Assembly (NCBI GenBank): GCA_040755695.1
Contig: JBFMAK010000002.1
Coordinates: 205,767-269,766, forward strand
From: Candidatus Diapherotrites archaeon
Lineage (GTDB): Archaea > Iainarchaeota > Iainarchaeia > Iainarchaeales > 1-14-0-10-31-34
Direction: 5' to 3'
DNA length: 64,000 nucleotides
Shown piece after piece: positions 16,955-25,178 of the stretch. How positions within the stretch are numbered: position 1 is the stretch's first letter; every line of letters starts with the position of its first letter. The translations under genes were made by a program, and so were the position numbers. The notes under the pieces were generated by a model that made no database searches, had not been told where the DNA came from, and saw only the letters and a program-made list of their open reading frames with translations.

Positions 16955-17051
16955 TTCTTTCATCCAATTCCCTTTCTCTTTTTACTTTTTTTCTCCTGTT
17001 TTCCTTTAATTCTCCTTAAGCTTTTCAATTTTTCTATGCTTACATAAAGAT

Positions 17052-17306
17052 ATGTTCGACTTAAGCCAGGCAGCAATGGGCACAGGAATAATCCTTCTGC
17101 TCATAGGAATTGCATTAATATTCATCGGAACAGCCTTAGGCGCAGTAAGCCAGCAAGGGAAAGTAGAAGGCGCAGGCGTAATAATGCTCGGGCCAATCCC
17201 TCTTGTAGGGGCAGCAACAAGCAGAAAAATGGGCTACGCAATAATAGCACTCATAATAATTGGGGCCATACTCTGGGTAATGCTCAGCTTCTTCATGAAA
17301 AAATAG
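17052..17306 (+). CDS. DUF131 two-helix membrane protein
   Basis: An 84-residue protein with one hydrophobic segment at residues ~10-35 (GIILLLIGIALIFIGTALGA), a short loop with VEGAGVIMLGPIPLVGA, and a second segment near the C-terminus (YAIIALIIIGAILWVML). The conserved GxxxGPIPxxxG loop is the mark of the archaeal DUF131 (TIGR00304) family, whose role is unknown. Confidence 0.8.
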   Translation: MFDLSQAAMGTGIILLLIGIALIFIGTALGAVSQQGKVEGAGVIMLGPIPLVGAATSRKMGYAIIALIIIGAILWVMLSFFMKK

Positions 17307-17311
17307 GATAA

Positions 17312-17322
17312 TTCTACATAAC
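17312..17322 (-). repeat. Dispersed 11-bp motif GTTATGTAGAA, copy 2
   Basis: TTCTACATAAC on the plus strand, 5 nt after the stop of the DUF131 gene and just before the next gene. It is identical to the copies at 14641, 17980 and 19368. The orientation is the same as copy 1 and opposite to copies 3 and 4. Confidence 0.5.
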
Positions 17323-17328
17323 TAAGGG

Positions 17329-17763
17329 GTGTTTGTGAACTACAACAAAGCTTTTTTTGGATTATACGAAAACTTGTTTTTGGTGTTAAAAAAAGAATTC
17401 AGGGTTAAGAAGGCACTGAAGATATTTGAAAAGATAATAACATTTGGCTTAAAGAAAACTTATGACCAAAGCGGTTTCAGAAAAGGAAACCTAAGTGATT
17501 TTGTCAGAGTTGTAAAGGCAAGGGACAATAGTGTGGGTTTAAAGGTTTCAGTTAAAGTGCATTCTAATAAGATAATTTATCGTTTTTTTACTGATCCTTT
17601 CCCGGGCCTAAAAGGAAAAGTTTCTGCTGAAAAGCTTGACGCAACTTATATGAAGTTTAAAGTAAATTATCTTTTAGGGCCTAAATGGAAATACGAGACA
17701 ACAAAACATTTATGGGTGAAAGATCATTTTACAGAGCACAAAATTTATTTAACTTATACATAA
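17329..17763 (+). CDS. Unknown protein, 144 residues
   Basis: The frame starts with GTG at 17329. The product has an N-terminal helical region (FFGLYENLFLVLKKEFRVKKALKIFEK), then a mixed alpha/beta part ending YETTKHLWVKDHFTEHKI. The overall look resembles a small ligand-binding or L-2-haloacid-type accessory fold, but I recognise no family. The gene is flanked by two copies of the 11-bp motif in opposite orientation. Confidence 0.5.
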   Translation: MFVNYNKAFFGLYENLFLVLKKEFRVKKALKIFEKIITFGLKKTYDQSGFRKGNLSDFVRVVKARDNSVGLKVSVKVHSNKIIYRFFTDPFPGLKGKVSAEKLDATYMKFKVNYLLGPKWKYETTKHLWVKDHFTEHKIYLTYT

Positions 17764-17865
17764 CTTGCTTTTCTTTTAAGCCATTTTCAGAAAGCCCAAA
17801 AATGCCTTTAAAACGCGCAGAAACAGAAAATGCGTTTTTGGCTGAAATTCCCTAAGGGATTTTGA

Positions 17866-17885
17866 CGTATAATGGTTATTATACG
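17866..17885. repeat. Intergenic palindrome
   Basis: CGTATAATGGTTATTATACG is an almost perfect palindrome (CGTATAATrrTTATTATACG-type, 8-bp arms around a short centre) in the gene-free gap between two convergent genes. It could be a bidirectional terminator hairpin or a protein binding site. Only the symmetry is seen. Confidence 0.4.
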
Positions 17886-17979
17886 ACATCCTGAAGGATT
17901 TAAGGATTATTTTGCTGGGAAAAGCCCAAAAATTAGGAAAATTGAAAGGAATTCGTAGAGAGCTCTTATAGAAATTATT

Positions 17980-17990
17980 GTTATGTAGAA
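17980..17990 (+). repeat. Dispersed 11-bp motif GTTATGTAGAA, copy 3
   Basis: Plus-strand GTTATGTAGAA 4 nt before the 3' end of the minus-strand PPC-domain gene. The interval before it (17764-17979) has no gene. It holds short inverted segments, for example around CCTAAGGGATTT and ATCCTGAAGGAT, and a palindromic CGTATAATGGTTATTATACG at 17866-17885. Confidence 0.5.
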
Positions 17991-17994
17991 GTAT

Positions 17995-18366
17995 TTATTT
18001 GCTTTCAAGAACTTCGGCTTTTATTGTCACAGTCCCTGAGGCTTTTGCTTGAATTAAGTCCCCGCCAAGCATTTTGTGGCCGTCTCCAGCTAGGGAAACA
18101 GTCATCTCCCCCTTATAACCCAAATTGCCTTTCTCAAAAAAGACTCCATGAATAGAGGTAAGCCTGTATTCTTCATCCAAATGCCTTGGCGTAAAAGCGC
18201 CTCCAACAAAGATATTAATATCAAAGGCCTTTATCTTTCCCTCAACGGAAATAATCCTGCATTTCTGGACATTGTTCTCTGACAGGGCTTTTTTGAAGCC
18301 GCTTAAAATTTCATCGCCGTCATCATACACAATTGAAAGGATTGTGATCTTCCCTAATTCAACCAT
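17995..18366 (-). CDS. PPC/DUF296-domain protein
   Basis: A 123-residue single-domain protein of the PPC (plant and prokaryote conserved, DUF296) fold: EILSGFKKALSENNVQKCRIISVEGKI, then EYRLTSIHGVFFEKG and VSLAGDGHKMLGGDLIQA, the last matching the conserved GxxHxxGG metal-site region. In plants the domain is linked to AT-hook DNA-binding proteins; the role of the free-standing microbial form is unclear. A divergent paralogue lies at 39704-40096 in this window. Confidence 0.8.
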   Translation of the reverse strand: MVELGKITILSIVYDDGDEILSGFKKALSENNVQKCRIISVEGKIKAFDINIFVGGAFTPRHLDEEYRLTSIHGVFFEKGNLGYKGEMTVSLAGDGHKMLGGDLIQAKASGTVTIKAEVLESK

Positions 18367-18461
18367 TAAATCCCCTTGAAATAATTATAATTAAACCAAA
18401 ATATATACTTATTGGCTGGAAAAACCAAAAAAATATAAAGAAATAAATTAATTAATATAAC

Positions 18462-19310
18462 ATGGAAGAAATAAAGGGTGCAATAGAGAAGTTCAGGCAG
18501 GAGCTAATAGTGGCAGGCTATTCTAAAAGGACAATTAAAATGTACTTAAATTATGTAGAAGAATTCCTTTCTTTTTTAAATAAAGCGCCAGAACAGACTG
18601 CAAAAGAAGATATAATTTCCTTTATCGCGAAAAAAAAGGAGAAGGATAATTTAAGCAATGCCTCCATTTCCCTTATTTATTCTTCACTAAAATATTTCTA
18701 TCACAATTACCTGCACCTCAAGATAATGGATGAAATAAAGATGCCAAGGAAAGAGAAGAAGCTTCCCTCAGTTCTTTCTGTTGAAGAAGTAAAAAAATTA
18801 ATTGGGGCTACTAAGAGGGGCAGGAACCGGCTTGTGGTGCAGTTCCTTTACAGCACAGGCACAAGAGTGAGTGAATGCGCTAACATTAAATTAAATGATC
18901 TTGATTTGGAACAAAAAATTGCCAAGGTTAGGGGGGGAAAAGGAAACAAGGACAGAACAATAATTCTCTCTGATTACTGGGTCAAGGAGCTTAACAAATA
19001 CTTAAATAAGAAAAATGTAAAATCAGAATTTGTCTTCTCAAAAAAGAACGGCAAACCTATTACCACAACTACAATAGAAAGAATTGTGAGAAAGGCAGCT
19101 CAAAAGGCAGGAATAACTAAAAGGGTTACTGCTCATACAATGCGCCATAGCTTTGCAACGCACCTCCTTGAATCTGGGGAAAATATAAGGAAGATCCAAG
19201 AGCTTTTAGGGCATGAAAATTTGTCCACAACACAAATATACACAACCATTTCTACTGCAGAACTTAAAAAAACAATAAATCCCCTTGATAAATTGAAAAA
19301 TAGCACATGA
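18462..19310 (+). CDS. xerA: Tyrosine recombinase (XerA/XerC-D-like)
   Basis: A 282-residue protein with the N-terminal SAM-like core-binding domain (KFRQELIVAGYSKRTIKMYLNYVEEFL) and C-terminal catalytic domain. Catalytic residues are visible: Arg in YSTGTRVSECANI, Lys in RGGKGNKDR, HxxR in TAHTMRHSFATH, His in LLGHENLSTTQ and the Tyr nucleophile in IYTTIS. Archaeal XerA acts on chromosome dimer resolution at dif, though the type is also found in mobile elements. There is no integrated element boundary or tRNA attachment site nearby, which favours a housekeeping role. It lies between two copies of an 11-bp motif. Confidence 0.9.
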   Translation: MEEIKGAIEKFRQELIVAGYSKRTIKMYLNYVEEFLSFLNKAPEQTAKEDIISFIAKKKEKDNLSNASISLIYSSLKYFYHNYLHLKIMDEIKMPRKEKKLPSVLSVEEVKKLIGATKRGRNRLVVQFLYSTGTRVSECANIKLNDLDLEQKIAKVRGGKGNKDRTIILSDYWVKELNKYLNKKNVKSEFVFSKKNGKPITTTTIERIVRKAAQKAGITKRVTAHTMRHSFATHLLESGENIRKIQELLGHENLSTTQIYTTISTAELKKTINPLDKLKNST

Positions 19311-19367
19311 AAGGGAGCAAAGCACACCCCACACTTCCACTATTCCTTGTTATTGTAAGAAAAAAAT

Positions 19368-19378
19368 GTTATGTAGAA
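19368..19378 (+). repeat. Dispersed 11-bp motif GTTATGTAGAA, copy 4
   Basis: Plus-strand GTTATGTAGAA, followed by GATATATATTT, 58 nt downstream of the recombinase stop in the 230-nt gap before the PRC-barrel gene. Copy 3 is followed by GTATTTATTT, so the context downstream is AT-rich in both cases. Confidence 0.5.
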
Positions 19379-19539
19379 GATATATATTTCTGATAAAATA
19401 ATGGGCTAAATTGTCACCAAGTTCTCTCCAAAGGATTATGCGTTATGTATTTTACTCGTTTTTGGGCTTTTTTAGCAATAAATTTATATACTTAAACGTT
19501 TTATCTATTAATTGTATTTTATTTTTTTGAGGTGAAAGA

Positions 19540-19857
19540 ATGACTGTCAGACTATCCAAACTATTTGGGATGGACATCTACACTGATACAGCAGAGTACA
19601 AGGGCAAGGTATTTGACTTAATAATCAACCTAGAGAAAGGCAGAATTGAGACAATTACCACAGAGCCACTAAAGGTAAAATCAAAGCAGGAAGCAAAGAA
19701 AATAATAAGCGAAAAAAGCATTCCCTACAGAAACGTCAAGTCAACAAAAGACATAATCCTAGTTACTACAGCAAAGATTCCAATGGAAGAAGAGAAAGAA
19801 GAAGTAGCCCAAACAGTAATGCCAAGGCATTCCCAATATATAAGACACAGGAGATAA
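19540..19857 (+). CDS. PRC-barrel domain protein
   Basis: A 105-residue protein whose first ~75 residues form a PRC-barrel: RLSKLFGMDIYTDTAEYKGKVFDLIINLEKGRIETI, then IPYRNVKSTKDIILV. A basic/acidic tail follows, ending QYIRHRR. GAGGTG stands 7 nt before the ATG. PRC-barrel proteins of archaea are implicated in RNA processing, photosynthesis-like scaffolds and cell division (CdvA/CdpB). The cell-division link in euryarchaea is the most relevant possibility here but is inference. Confidence 0.8.
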   Translation: MTVRLSKLFGMDIYTDTAEYKGKVFDLIINLEKGRIETITTEPLKVKSKQEAKKIISEKSIPYRNVKSTKDIILVTTAKIPMEEEKEEVAQTVMPRHSQYIRHRR

Positions 19858-19953
19858 TGTGTCTTACCATTTGTTTTTAGTTTTTAATCAGTTTTATCTA
19901 ATTAAACAATAATATTTTATATACATAAGCCCAATAATTTATTATTACTGGAA

Positions 19954-20556
19954 GTGAAGAGGGTGTCTGTAAAAGGATATTTCATTCAATATAAGTTCAT
20001 TATCCCTTCTAACATAAAACATTCTTCTTACAATTACCAAAAACTATTCCGCGCTTTATATGGCTATTCCCAGACAGTAACCAAATCAAACGGAAAAACC
20101 TACAATTATATGAGGCACGGCGTTCTTTCAAAAAGCCCTTACATAAAGCAGGGAAAAAACTGTGTAATAATACAGCCAAATCAATTCCAGGAGCTAATTA
20201 ATTTTTTCAAGACAGGGAGGAATCCGGCCCATGCTTGGATCACCAAAGGAGACTGGAAGGCAGTATACTATTTGAATGAAAAAGACCTAGAGGAAGAGCA
20301 TGTTGTCAAGGCTTTGGAGGACTGGGTTGACAGAACTTATATTACAACTCCGTCGAATGAATTCTCCCAACTGCACTCAGAGCTAGAAAAAATGAAGAAC
20401 TCTGTCATAGCAGGAGAAAAACTGAACCAAACCCACCAAAAAAATGTTATTGAAGCAGCACAAAAAATAATAAACTCTTACTGGTTCAAACAAGTTTACA
20501 ACAAATCGCCAAAGCTAAAACAATTTTATTCTATTTATAGTTCTTTAAAGGAATAA
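19954..20556 (+). CDS. Unknown protein, 200 residues
   Basis: Starts with GTG at 19954 (or 19963), behind a TATA-like ATATTTTATATACAT at about 19912-19926. The N-terminal half is basic and aromatic (GYFIQYKFIIPS, YNYQKLFRALYGYSQTVTKSNGKTYNY), the middle has AWITKGDWKAVYYL, and the C-terminal half is helical. A DNA- or RNA-binding role would fit the basic, Tyr-rich character, but no family is recognised. Its last 26 nt overlap the end of the convergent HTH gene. Confidence 0.55.
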   Translation: MKRVSVKGYFIQYKFIIPSNIKHSSYNYQKLFRALYGYSQTVTKSNGKTYNYMRHGVLSKSPYIKQGKNCVIIQPNQFQELINFFKTGRNPAHAWITKGDWKAVYYLNEKDLEEEHVVKALEDWVDRTYITTPSNEFSQLHSELEKMKNSVIAGEKLNQTHQKNVIEAAQKIINSYWFKQVYNKSPKLKQFYSIYSSLKE

Positions 20557-20956
20557 CTTCTTTTTCTTTTTTCCCTTCGCTTTCTAACTCAATCTTTACT
20601 ATTAAATCCTTCTTCCTCCACCGTCTTTTTCCCCCGGCACTTATTGCCTCGAGGAACCCCATATCGACAAGTGTTTTTATGTAAGGGTAAAGGCTCCTGT
20701 CATTCTTGTAGTTTACTTTGAATACTTCCTCAACCCGCCTCTTTATTTCATCCATTGAAACCCATTCATTAAAACCCAAAACACTTAGAATATGGAATGC
20801 TTGGGTATTTTCAATTATTTTGAGGTAATCCCACAAAGAGATTATATGCTCTTTTTTGGTTTTCTTTTCTTCTACTTCGTATATCTTCTCTGCTGTATAA
20901 GAAACCTTCTTCTCCTTTCGGCCGAACAGCCTTGAAAAAAAATCAAAAATTCCCAT
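20531..20956 (-). CDS. Winged-helix protein of unknown function
   Basis: A 141-residue protein. The N-terminus is amphipathic and basic (IFDFFSRLFGRKEKK); the centre has a winged helix: NTQAFHILSVLGFNEWVSMDEIKRRVEEVF, then SLYPYIKTLVDMGFLEA with a GGKRRWRKKD wing. It could be a membrane-attached or DNA-binding regulator. Convergent overlap of 26 nt with the preceding gene suggests mutual antisense effects at the 3' ends. Confidence 0.6.
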   Translation of the reverse strand: MGIFDFFSRLFGRKEKKVSYTAEKIYEVEEKKTKKEHIISLWDYLKIIENTQAFHILSVLGFNEWVSMDEIKRRVEEVFKVNYKNDRSLYPYIKTLVDMGFLEAISAGGKRRWRKKDLIVKIELESEGKKEKEVIPLKNYK

Positions 20957-21468
20957 ACAAGAATAATAATATCATTACTTCTATTTAAATTTATCTCAAA
21001 AAAAGATGAAAGCAAAACTAATGATAAATTATATTATTTATAGTAATTACCTAAATATTTTACATTAATGATTATTCATTATAATATTTACATAGCTATT
21101 TTGTACTGTTTTTAGGTACTATTTTTATACAGTTTTCATTAAGTTCTAGAAGCATATTATTAGCGGAACTAAAGAGTTAGCATGAGGCTCATAAATATTG
21201 CGCCAAAAGTAAGTGTTTTAAATAAGGGTTTGAAACTTCACCATGACAGTTTTTTTGACGCGGATTTTTACGGCAACACGCTATTACTAAAAGTTAGCCT
21301 TTGTAGTTTCTGATGTGCGTCATAGACCGACATTTTTTTTGCAGACTTAAAAAAATAGATTGTTATATATATTTACTTTATTTTATGTTTTGCTTTGCCC
21401 GCTTTTATGTTTAAGTGCCTATTTCGGGCTTTTTTTAAAGCTGAGGAATCCTTTTGAAAAGGCAGATA
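20957..21468. other. Gene-free stretch of 512 nt
   Basis: No credible protein gene lies between the HTH gene start and the initiator tRNA. The left part is very AT-rich. From about 21150 to 21340 the base composition becomes more mixed (for example TTAGCGGAAC, GACGCGGATT, ACGGCAACACGC), ending in GACCGACA and a run of eight T. That is how a small RNA gene would look in this genome; see the separate entry. Confidence 0.5.
21150..21342 (+). ncRNA. Possible small non-coding RNA (H/ACA-like?)
   Basis: An island of more balanced composition within AT-rich spacer, preceded by TTTTTATACAG (about 21121-21135, TATA-like) and ended by ACATTTTTTTT at about 21333. The ACA trinucleotide just before a T-run, together with TGATGTGCGTCATAGA upstream, would suit an H/ACA guide RNA with a kink-turn. 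I could not fold it convincingly, the boundaries are guesses, and no guide target was tested. Confidence 0.25.
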
Positions 21469-21563
21469 TAGCGGGGAAAGGATTTGAACCTTTGACCTTC
21501 GGGTTGCTCAATAATAAATTTTTTTATGAGCCCGACGGGCACTCCTGGCTGCCCCACCCCGCT
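21469..21563 (-). tRNA. Initiator tRNA-Met (CAT) with a 20-nt intron
   Basis: Read on the minus strand: acceptor AGCGGGG pairs with CCCCGCT, discriminator A; D-stem GGGC/GCCC; anticodon stem TCGGG/CCCGA with loop CTCATAA; T-arm AAAGG-TTCAAAT-CCTTT. A1-T72 and the three G-C pairs in the anticodon stem are initiator features. The intron lies at the usual 37/38 position (plus-strand 21505-21524). GCTCA of the anticodon loop pairs with TGAGC near the intron end, giving the bulge-helix-bulge needed for splicing. CCA is not encoded. Confidence 0.93.
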
Positions 21564-21723
21564 TTTAAAGCAGTTTTAACCTCCTTTTTTTGTTTTATTC
21601 ATACTTTATTTTTTTTATTGATTTCTTGAATTGTTTTAATATTATTTCAGTATATTTTCTTTATTTCTTCTTTAGTTTTCTTGTTCTTTTGGCACAAAAC
21701 CTTGTCCAACATGATGTGTTTTT

Positions 21724-22257
21724 TCAGATGTTTTTCTGCAGCTGCTTTAATTCTTTTGTTATTAATTCTATTTGGTTCTTCATTTCCTTTAATCTTTTCT
21801 TGTTGTCGATTGAATTCAGTTTTTTCCCGCATCTTGGGCATTTGAATTGGTATTGCACTGCAACCTCGAATGGAACATTATCGCATTTCTCTTTGCATGA
21901 AAAGAACACATAGTCTTTTTCAAAATCCACTTTTTTCTCTAATTTGTCTATCTCTTCTGTCTGTGATTCAAGTATTAGCTCTGCTATCCTTTTGGGTTTT
22001 ATCTCCCAGGTGTAAGAGTACCAGCCGGTCTGTTCGTTTTTTGTTTTCTGGTAGCAGGCAACCCCTCTGTAATGGAGCCTGTTGAGTATTGCCCTTACCT
22101 CTGTTATTTTTACATTGAGTTTTTTTGCAACCTCCTCGTCTGTGAAGCCTTTGTTTTTGTTTTTGCAAAATCCTACGAGCTTTATTGCTTCTTTTCCAGC
22201 AATATTCTCAAGAAATTCCTTTGTGAGGCTTAGCTCGAGCATTTTGCTTTTTTTCAT
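21724..22257 (-). CDS. tfe: Transcription factor E, alpha subunit (TFE)
   Basis: A 177-residue homologue of the N-terminal half of TFIIE-alpha. An N-terminal winged helix (EFLENIAGKEAIKLVGFCKNKNKGFTDEEVAKKLNVKITEVRAILNRLHYRGVA) is followed by GWYSYTWEIKP and a C-terminal zinc ribbon with FFSCKEKC and FKCPRCGKKL. TFE helps promoter opening by archaeal RNA polymerase. aTrm56 is encoded next on the same strand. Confidence 0.92.
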   Translation of the reverse strand: MKKSKMLELSLTKEFLENIAGKEAIKLVGFCKNKNKGFTDEEVAKKLNVKITEVRAILNRLHYRGVACYQKTKNEQTGWYSYTWEIKPKRIAELILESQTEEIDKLEKKVDFEKDYVFFSCKEKCDNVPFEVAVQYQFKCPRCGKKLNSIDNKKRLKEMKNQIELITKELKQLQKNI

Positions 22258-22310
22258 AATTATCTTCTATCTAATTAATTATATAAATAGTATTCTTTTG
22301 TTTTTATTCC

Positions 22311-22847
22311 CTATTTTTTGTATTTTATGAATTCTTTGCCTTTTATGCTTGGCTTTATTGAAATCTTTGGCTTTGAAAATTTTTTCTCCAGTTCCTTTCC
22401 TTTGAACAATTCATGCAGGAAAACCGCAAGGGCGGCTATCTCTGAGTGGGGCTGGCTTGAGACTGAGACATTGTAGTCGCTTAATTTGTAGAATTGCTTT
22501 GGCACCTTTTCTGCCCCAACAATTACCATAATTTTTTGGTGTTTTCTTATTTTTTTGATTTCTTTCTGGATTGCAAGCCCGTACATTGTCAAATGAACTA
22601 TTTTGAATTTCTTCTTTTTGTATTCTTCTGCTTCCTTTTCATGCCTTCTTGAATAGGAAACCTTGAATTTGCCGCCCCACCTATTTACAACATCTTTTAT
22701 GCTTTCAATTAATTTCTTGTCTTCTTCGCCTGAAAAAATTATTTCTCTTGCCCCTAAAGCCCTTGCAACAAGGGCGCAGTGGCTTGAAACCCTTTTGTCT
22801 CTCTCAATCCTGTGCCCAAGTCTTAAAACTGCAACTTCTTTTACCAT
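22311..22847 (-). CDS. tRNA (cytidine(56)-2'-O)-methyltransferase (aTrm56)
   Basis: A SPOUT-class enzyme that 2'-O-methylates C56 in the T-loop of archaeal tRNAs. The start VAVLRLGHRIERDKRVSSH is the family signature. It continues with HCALVARALGAREIIFSG and the knotted SAM site: VIVGAEKVPKQFYKLSDYNVSVSSQPHSEIAALAVFLHEL. The length of 178 residues is standard. It is divergent from serS with 49 nt between starts. Confidence 0.95.
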   Translation of the reverse strand: MVKEVAVLRLGHRIERDKRVSSHCALVARALGAREIIFSGEEDKKLIESIKDVVNRWGGKFKVSYSRRHEKEAEEYKKKKFKIVHLTMYGLAIQKEIKKIRKHQKIMVIVGAEKVPKQFYKLSDYNVSVSSQPHSEIAALAVFLHELFKGKELEKKFSKPKISIKPSIKGKEFIKYKK

Positions 22848-22896
22848 ATAATTTTATTGTTTGCTTTTCAATTTTTATTAATAACGAGTGAATCTA

Positions 22897-24231
22897 ATGC
22901 TTGACATAAGATTGGTTAGGGAAAATCCCGAATTCGTAAAAAAGAATTTAGGGAAAAGGCAGAATCCAGAATACCTCAAAATGCTTGACGAATTAGTTGA
23001 ATCAGACATGAAGTGGCGCTCTATACTTCAAGACGTGGAAGAGCTCAGAAGGCAGAGGAATGAGATTTCAAGGAAGATAACTGAAGCAATACAGCAGAAA
23101 AAGGATATTAGTGCATTAAAGCAGGAGGCAAAAGAGCTCCCTGAAAAAATCAAGAAAGCAGAAGCAGAATTAAATGAATTGGAGGAAAAGAATCATTCTG
23201 CCTTGATGAAATTGCCTAACCTGCTTGAGGAAGATGTTCCTTTTGGGAAAGATGAAAACGACAACAAGGAGATAAAGAGCTTTGGTTCAATAAAGAAGTT
23301 CTCTTTTGAATTAAAGCACCACGGCTTGCTTACAGCAGAAAAAAATCTTGCTGATTATGAGAGGGCAGTAAAGATTTCTGGAACTGGCTTTTACATCCTG
23401 AAAAACGAATTGGCCTTAATGGAATTGGCTTTGCAGCGATATGCAATAGATTTTTTGGTGAAGAAGGGTTATTCCTTGATTCTGCCGCCATTCTTAATAA
23501 AAAGAAAGCCTTATGAAGGGGTTACTTCTTTGGATGACTTTGAGAACGTAATGTACAAAATTGAGAATGAAGACAAGTATTTGATTGCAACTGCAGAGCA
23601 CCCAATTATTTCAATGCACATGAATGAAATCCTCCCAGAAGAAGAATTGCCCTTGAAGTATGTTGGCTTGAGCGCCTGCTTCAGGAAGGAGGTTGGAAAG
23701 CACGGCCTGGATGAGAGAGGCCTTTTCAGGGTGCATCAGTTCAACAAGGTTGAACAGGTAGTATTCTGCAGGCCTGAGGAAAGCCGGAAATATTTTAATG
23801 AATTGATTTCAAATGCCGAATCCTTGTTTCAAAAACTCAGATTGCCTTGCAGGGTTGTTGCTGTCTGCACTGGGGATATTGGGATTGTTGCAGCAAAAAA
23901 ATATGATATTGAGGCCTGGAGCCCAAGAGAGAAGAAATATTTTGAGGTTCATTCAGGAAGCAATTGCACTTCCTATCAGGCAGTCAGGCTGAATGTAAAG
24001 TATAGGAAAAAGAATTCAATGGACAAGGAGTATGTGCACACATTAAATTCCACTGCAATAGCCACAGGGAGGGCTCTCAGGGCAATAATTGAAAACTTCC
24101 AGACAGAGAAAGGCACAATAAAAGTGCCTAAAGTCCTGCAGCCTTACATGAACGGAATCAAGGAAATCCCCTCAGAGAAAAAAGCAAAGCCCATGAAAGG
24201 AAAAGCTAAAAAGAAAGCAAGGAAAAAATGA
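22897..24231 (+). CDS. serS: Seryl-tRNA synthetase (common type)
   Basis: Charges tRNA-Ser. It starts LDIRLVRENPEFVKKNLGKR, followed by the N-terminal coiled-coil arm (residues ~30-105) that contacts tRNA. Class II motifs follow: motif 2 LSACFRKEVGKHGLDERGLFRVHQFNKVEQ and motif 3 with STAIATGRALRAIIENFQ. It is the ordinary SerRS, not the rare methanogen form. The C-terminus has a Lys-rich extension (KAKPMKGKAKKKARKK). The ATG at 22897 is chosen over the earlier GTG because the family begins at MLDIRL. Confidence 0.96.
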   Translation: MLDIRLVRENPEFVKKNLGKRQNPEYLKMLDELVESDMKWRSILQDVEELRRQRNEISRKITEAIQQKKDISALKQEAKELPEKIKKAEAELNELEEKNHSALMKLPNLLEEDVPFGKDENDNKEIKSFGSIKKFSFELKHHGLLTAEKNLADYERAVKISGTGFYILKNELALMELALQRYAIDFLVKKGYSLILPPFLIKRKPYEGVTSLDDFENVMYKIENEDKYLIATAEHPIISMHMNEILPEEELPLKYVGLSACFRKEVGKHGLDERGLFRVHQFNKVEQVVFCRPEESRKYFNELISNAESLFQKLRLPCRVVAVCTGDIGIVAAKKYDIEAWSPREKKYFEVHSGSNCTSYQAVRLNVKYRKKNSMDKEYVHTLNSTAIATGRALRAIIENFQTEKGTIKVPKVLQPYMNGIKEIPSEKKAKPMKGKAKKKARKK

Positions 24232-24290
24232 TTTCACAGGCATTCTACTTCAGTTCTTGTTTTTAAACAGAAAAAATCTATTTTTATTAT

Positions 24291-25178
24291 ATGCTTTTAT
24301 CTGAAAACAGAATTGGTGAAATAGTTAAATTAAGAAGAGAGGGCCTTGCGTACAAAAAGATTGCAAGGTATTTGAACCTTAGCAGTGCCACTGTTTATAA
24401 GTACGCCAGGAAAATCAAACTTCCCACAGAAAAATTGGTCAAATTAATAGAAAATGAAGAATTAAACAAAAAAAGATTTTCAGAAAAATATGCTGTTGAA
24501 AAGGAAATAAAGAAACCAGAATTAAATGAAGAGTTAGCAACTATTTTAGGGCACTTATTTTTTGATGGAAGCGTCCAGAAACCAGTTAACTCAAAGTACA
24601 GGATTGATTACACCAACTATTCATTTGGATTAATAAGAAATTTCAAGAGATTGATGTTCAAATTGTTTGGATTAAATCCAGCAAAGATAAGAGTTTTTTA
24701 CAGGAAAACAAAATATTTTGGTGTACAATTTTACTCGAAAAAAACTTGGAGCTTCCTTAAACAATATTCTAACTCGTTCAGCACTAAAGAAAATATTGGT
24801 GTTCCATTCCAAATTATGAATGCAAACAAAAAAATAAAAGCTGCTTTTCTAAAAGCTTTTTGGGATGACGAAGGGGCTATTTGTTATGACGGAGAATTGA
24901 GCGCGAGCTCTAAGAGTGAAAAGATGATTAATGATTTGATTGAATTGCACAATTCTTTTGAAGTAAGCTGCCGTAAAACAAAATCACACGAAGTTTACTA
25001 TTTAAGTATACGCAGGAATAAAAACAATTACATTAACTTTTCTTCTAGAATAGGTTTTACTTTAGGTAAAGTTTCCAGGGGATACAATAAAGGTAAATTT
25101 AAAAATAACATATTGACCCAATTTATTAAATCCCATAATTGGGCCCGTAGCTCAGTTGGCAGAGCATTGGCCTTTTAG
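24291..25178 (+). CDS. LAGLIDADG homing endonuclease, running into a tRNA gene
   Basis: A 295-residue protein. An N-terminal HTH (GEIVKLRREGLAYKKIARYLNLSSATVYKYARKI) precedes two LAGLIDADG helices: LATILGHLFFDGS near residue 83 and AAFLKAFWDDEGA near residue 183, each with the acidic catalytic position. Homing endonucleases of this type spread introns or inteins. Its frame continues without stop through the 5' half of the tRNA-Lys gene, so the last ~13 residues (ARSSVGRALAF) are tRNA-encoded. The stop TAG at 25176-25178 straddles the predicted 5' splice site. The native end may have lain further upstream, now lost. Confidence 0.88.
   Translation: MLLSENRIGEIVKLRREGLAYKKIARYLNLSSATVYKYARKIKLPTEKLVKLIENEELNKKRFSEKYAVEKEIKKPELNEELATILGHLFFDGSVQKPVNSKYRIDYTNYSFGLIRNFKRLMFKLFGLNPAKIRVFYRKTKYFGVQFYSKKTWSFLKQYSNSFSTKENIGVPFQIMNANKKIKAAFLKAFWDDEGAICYDGELSASSKSEKMINDLIELHNSFEVSCRKTKSHEVYYLSIRRNKNNYINFSSRIGFTLGKVSRGYNKGKFKNNILTQFIKSHNWARSSVGRALAF

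Noticed and set aside
18462..19310. Integrated virus or plasmid around the tyrosine recombinase
   Set aside because: Flanking genes are small cellular-type proteins; no tRNA attachment repeat, capsid, replication or conjugation genes were found.
17980..19378. GTTATGTAGAA as a chromosomal dif site for XerA
   Set aside because: Archaeal dif sites are single, about 28 bp with two inverted arms; this 11-mer occurs four times and has no such arms.
21360..21629. Plus-strand 89-codon frame over the initiator tRNA
   Set aside because: It is read across the antisense of a well-folded tRNA and AT-rich spacer; no other support.
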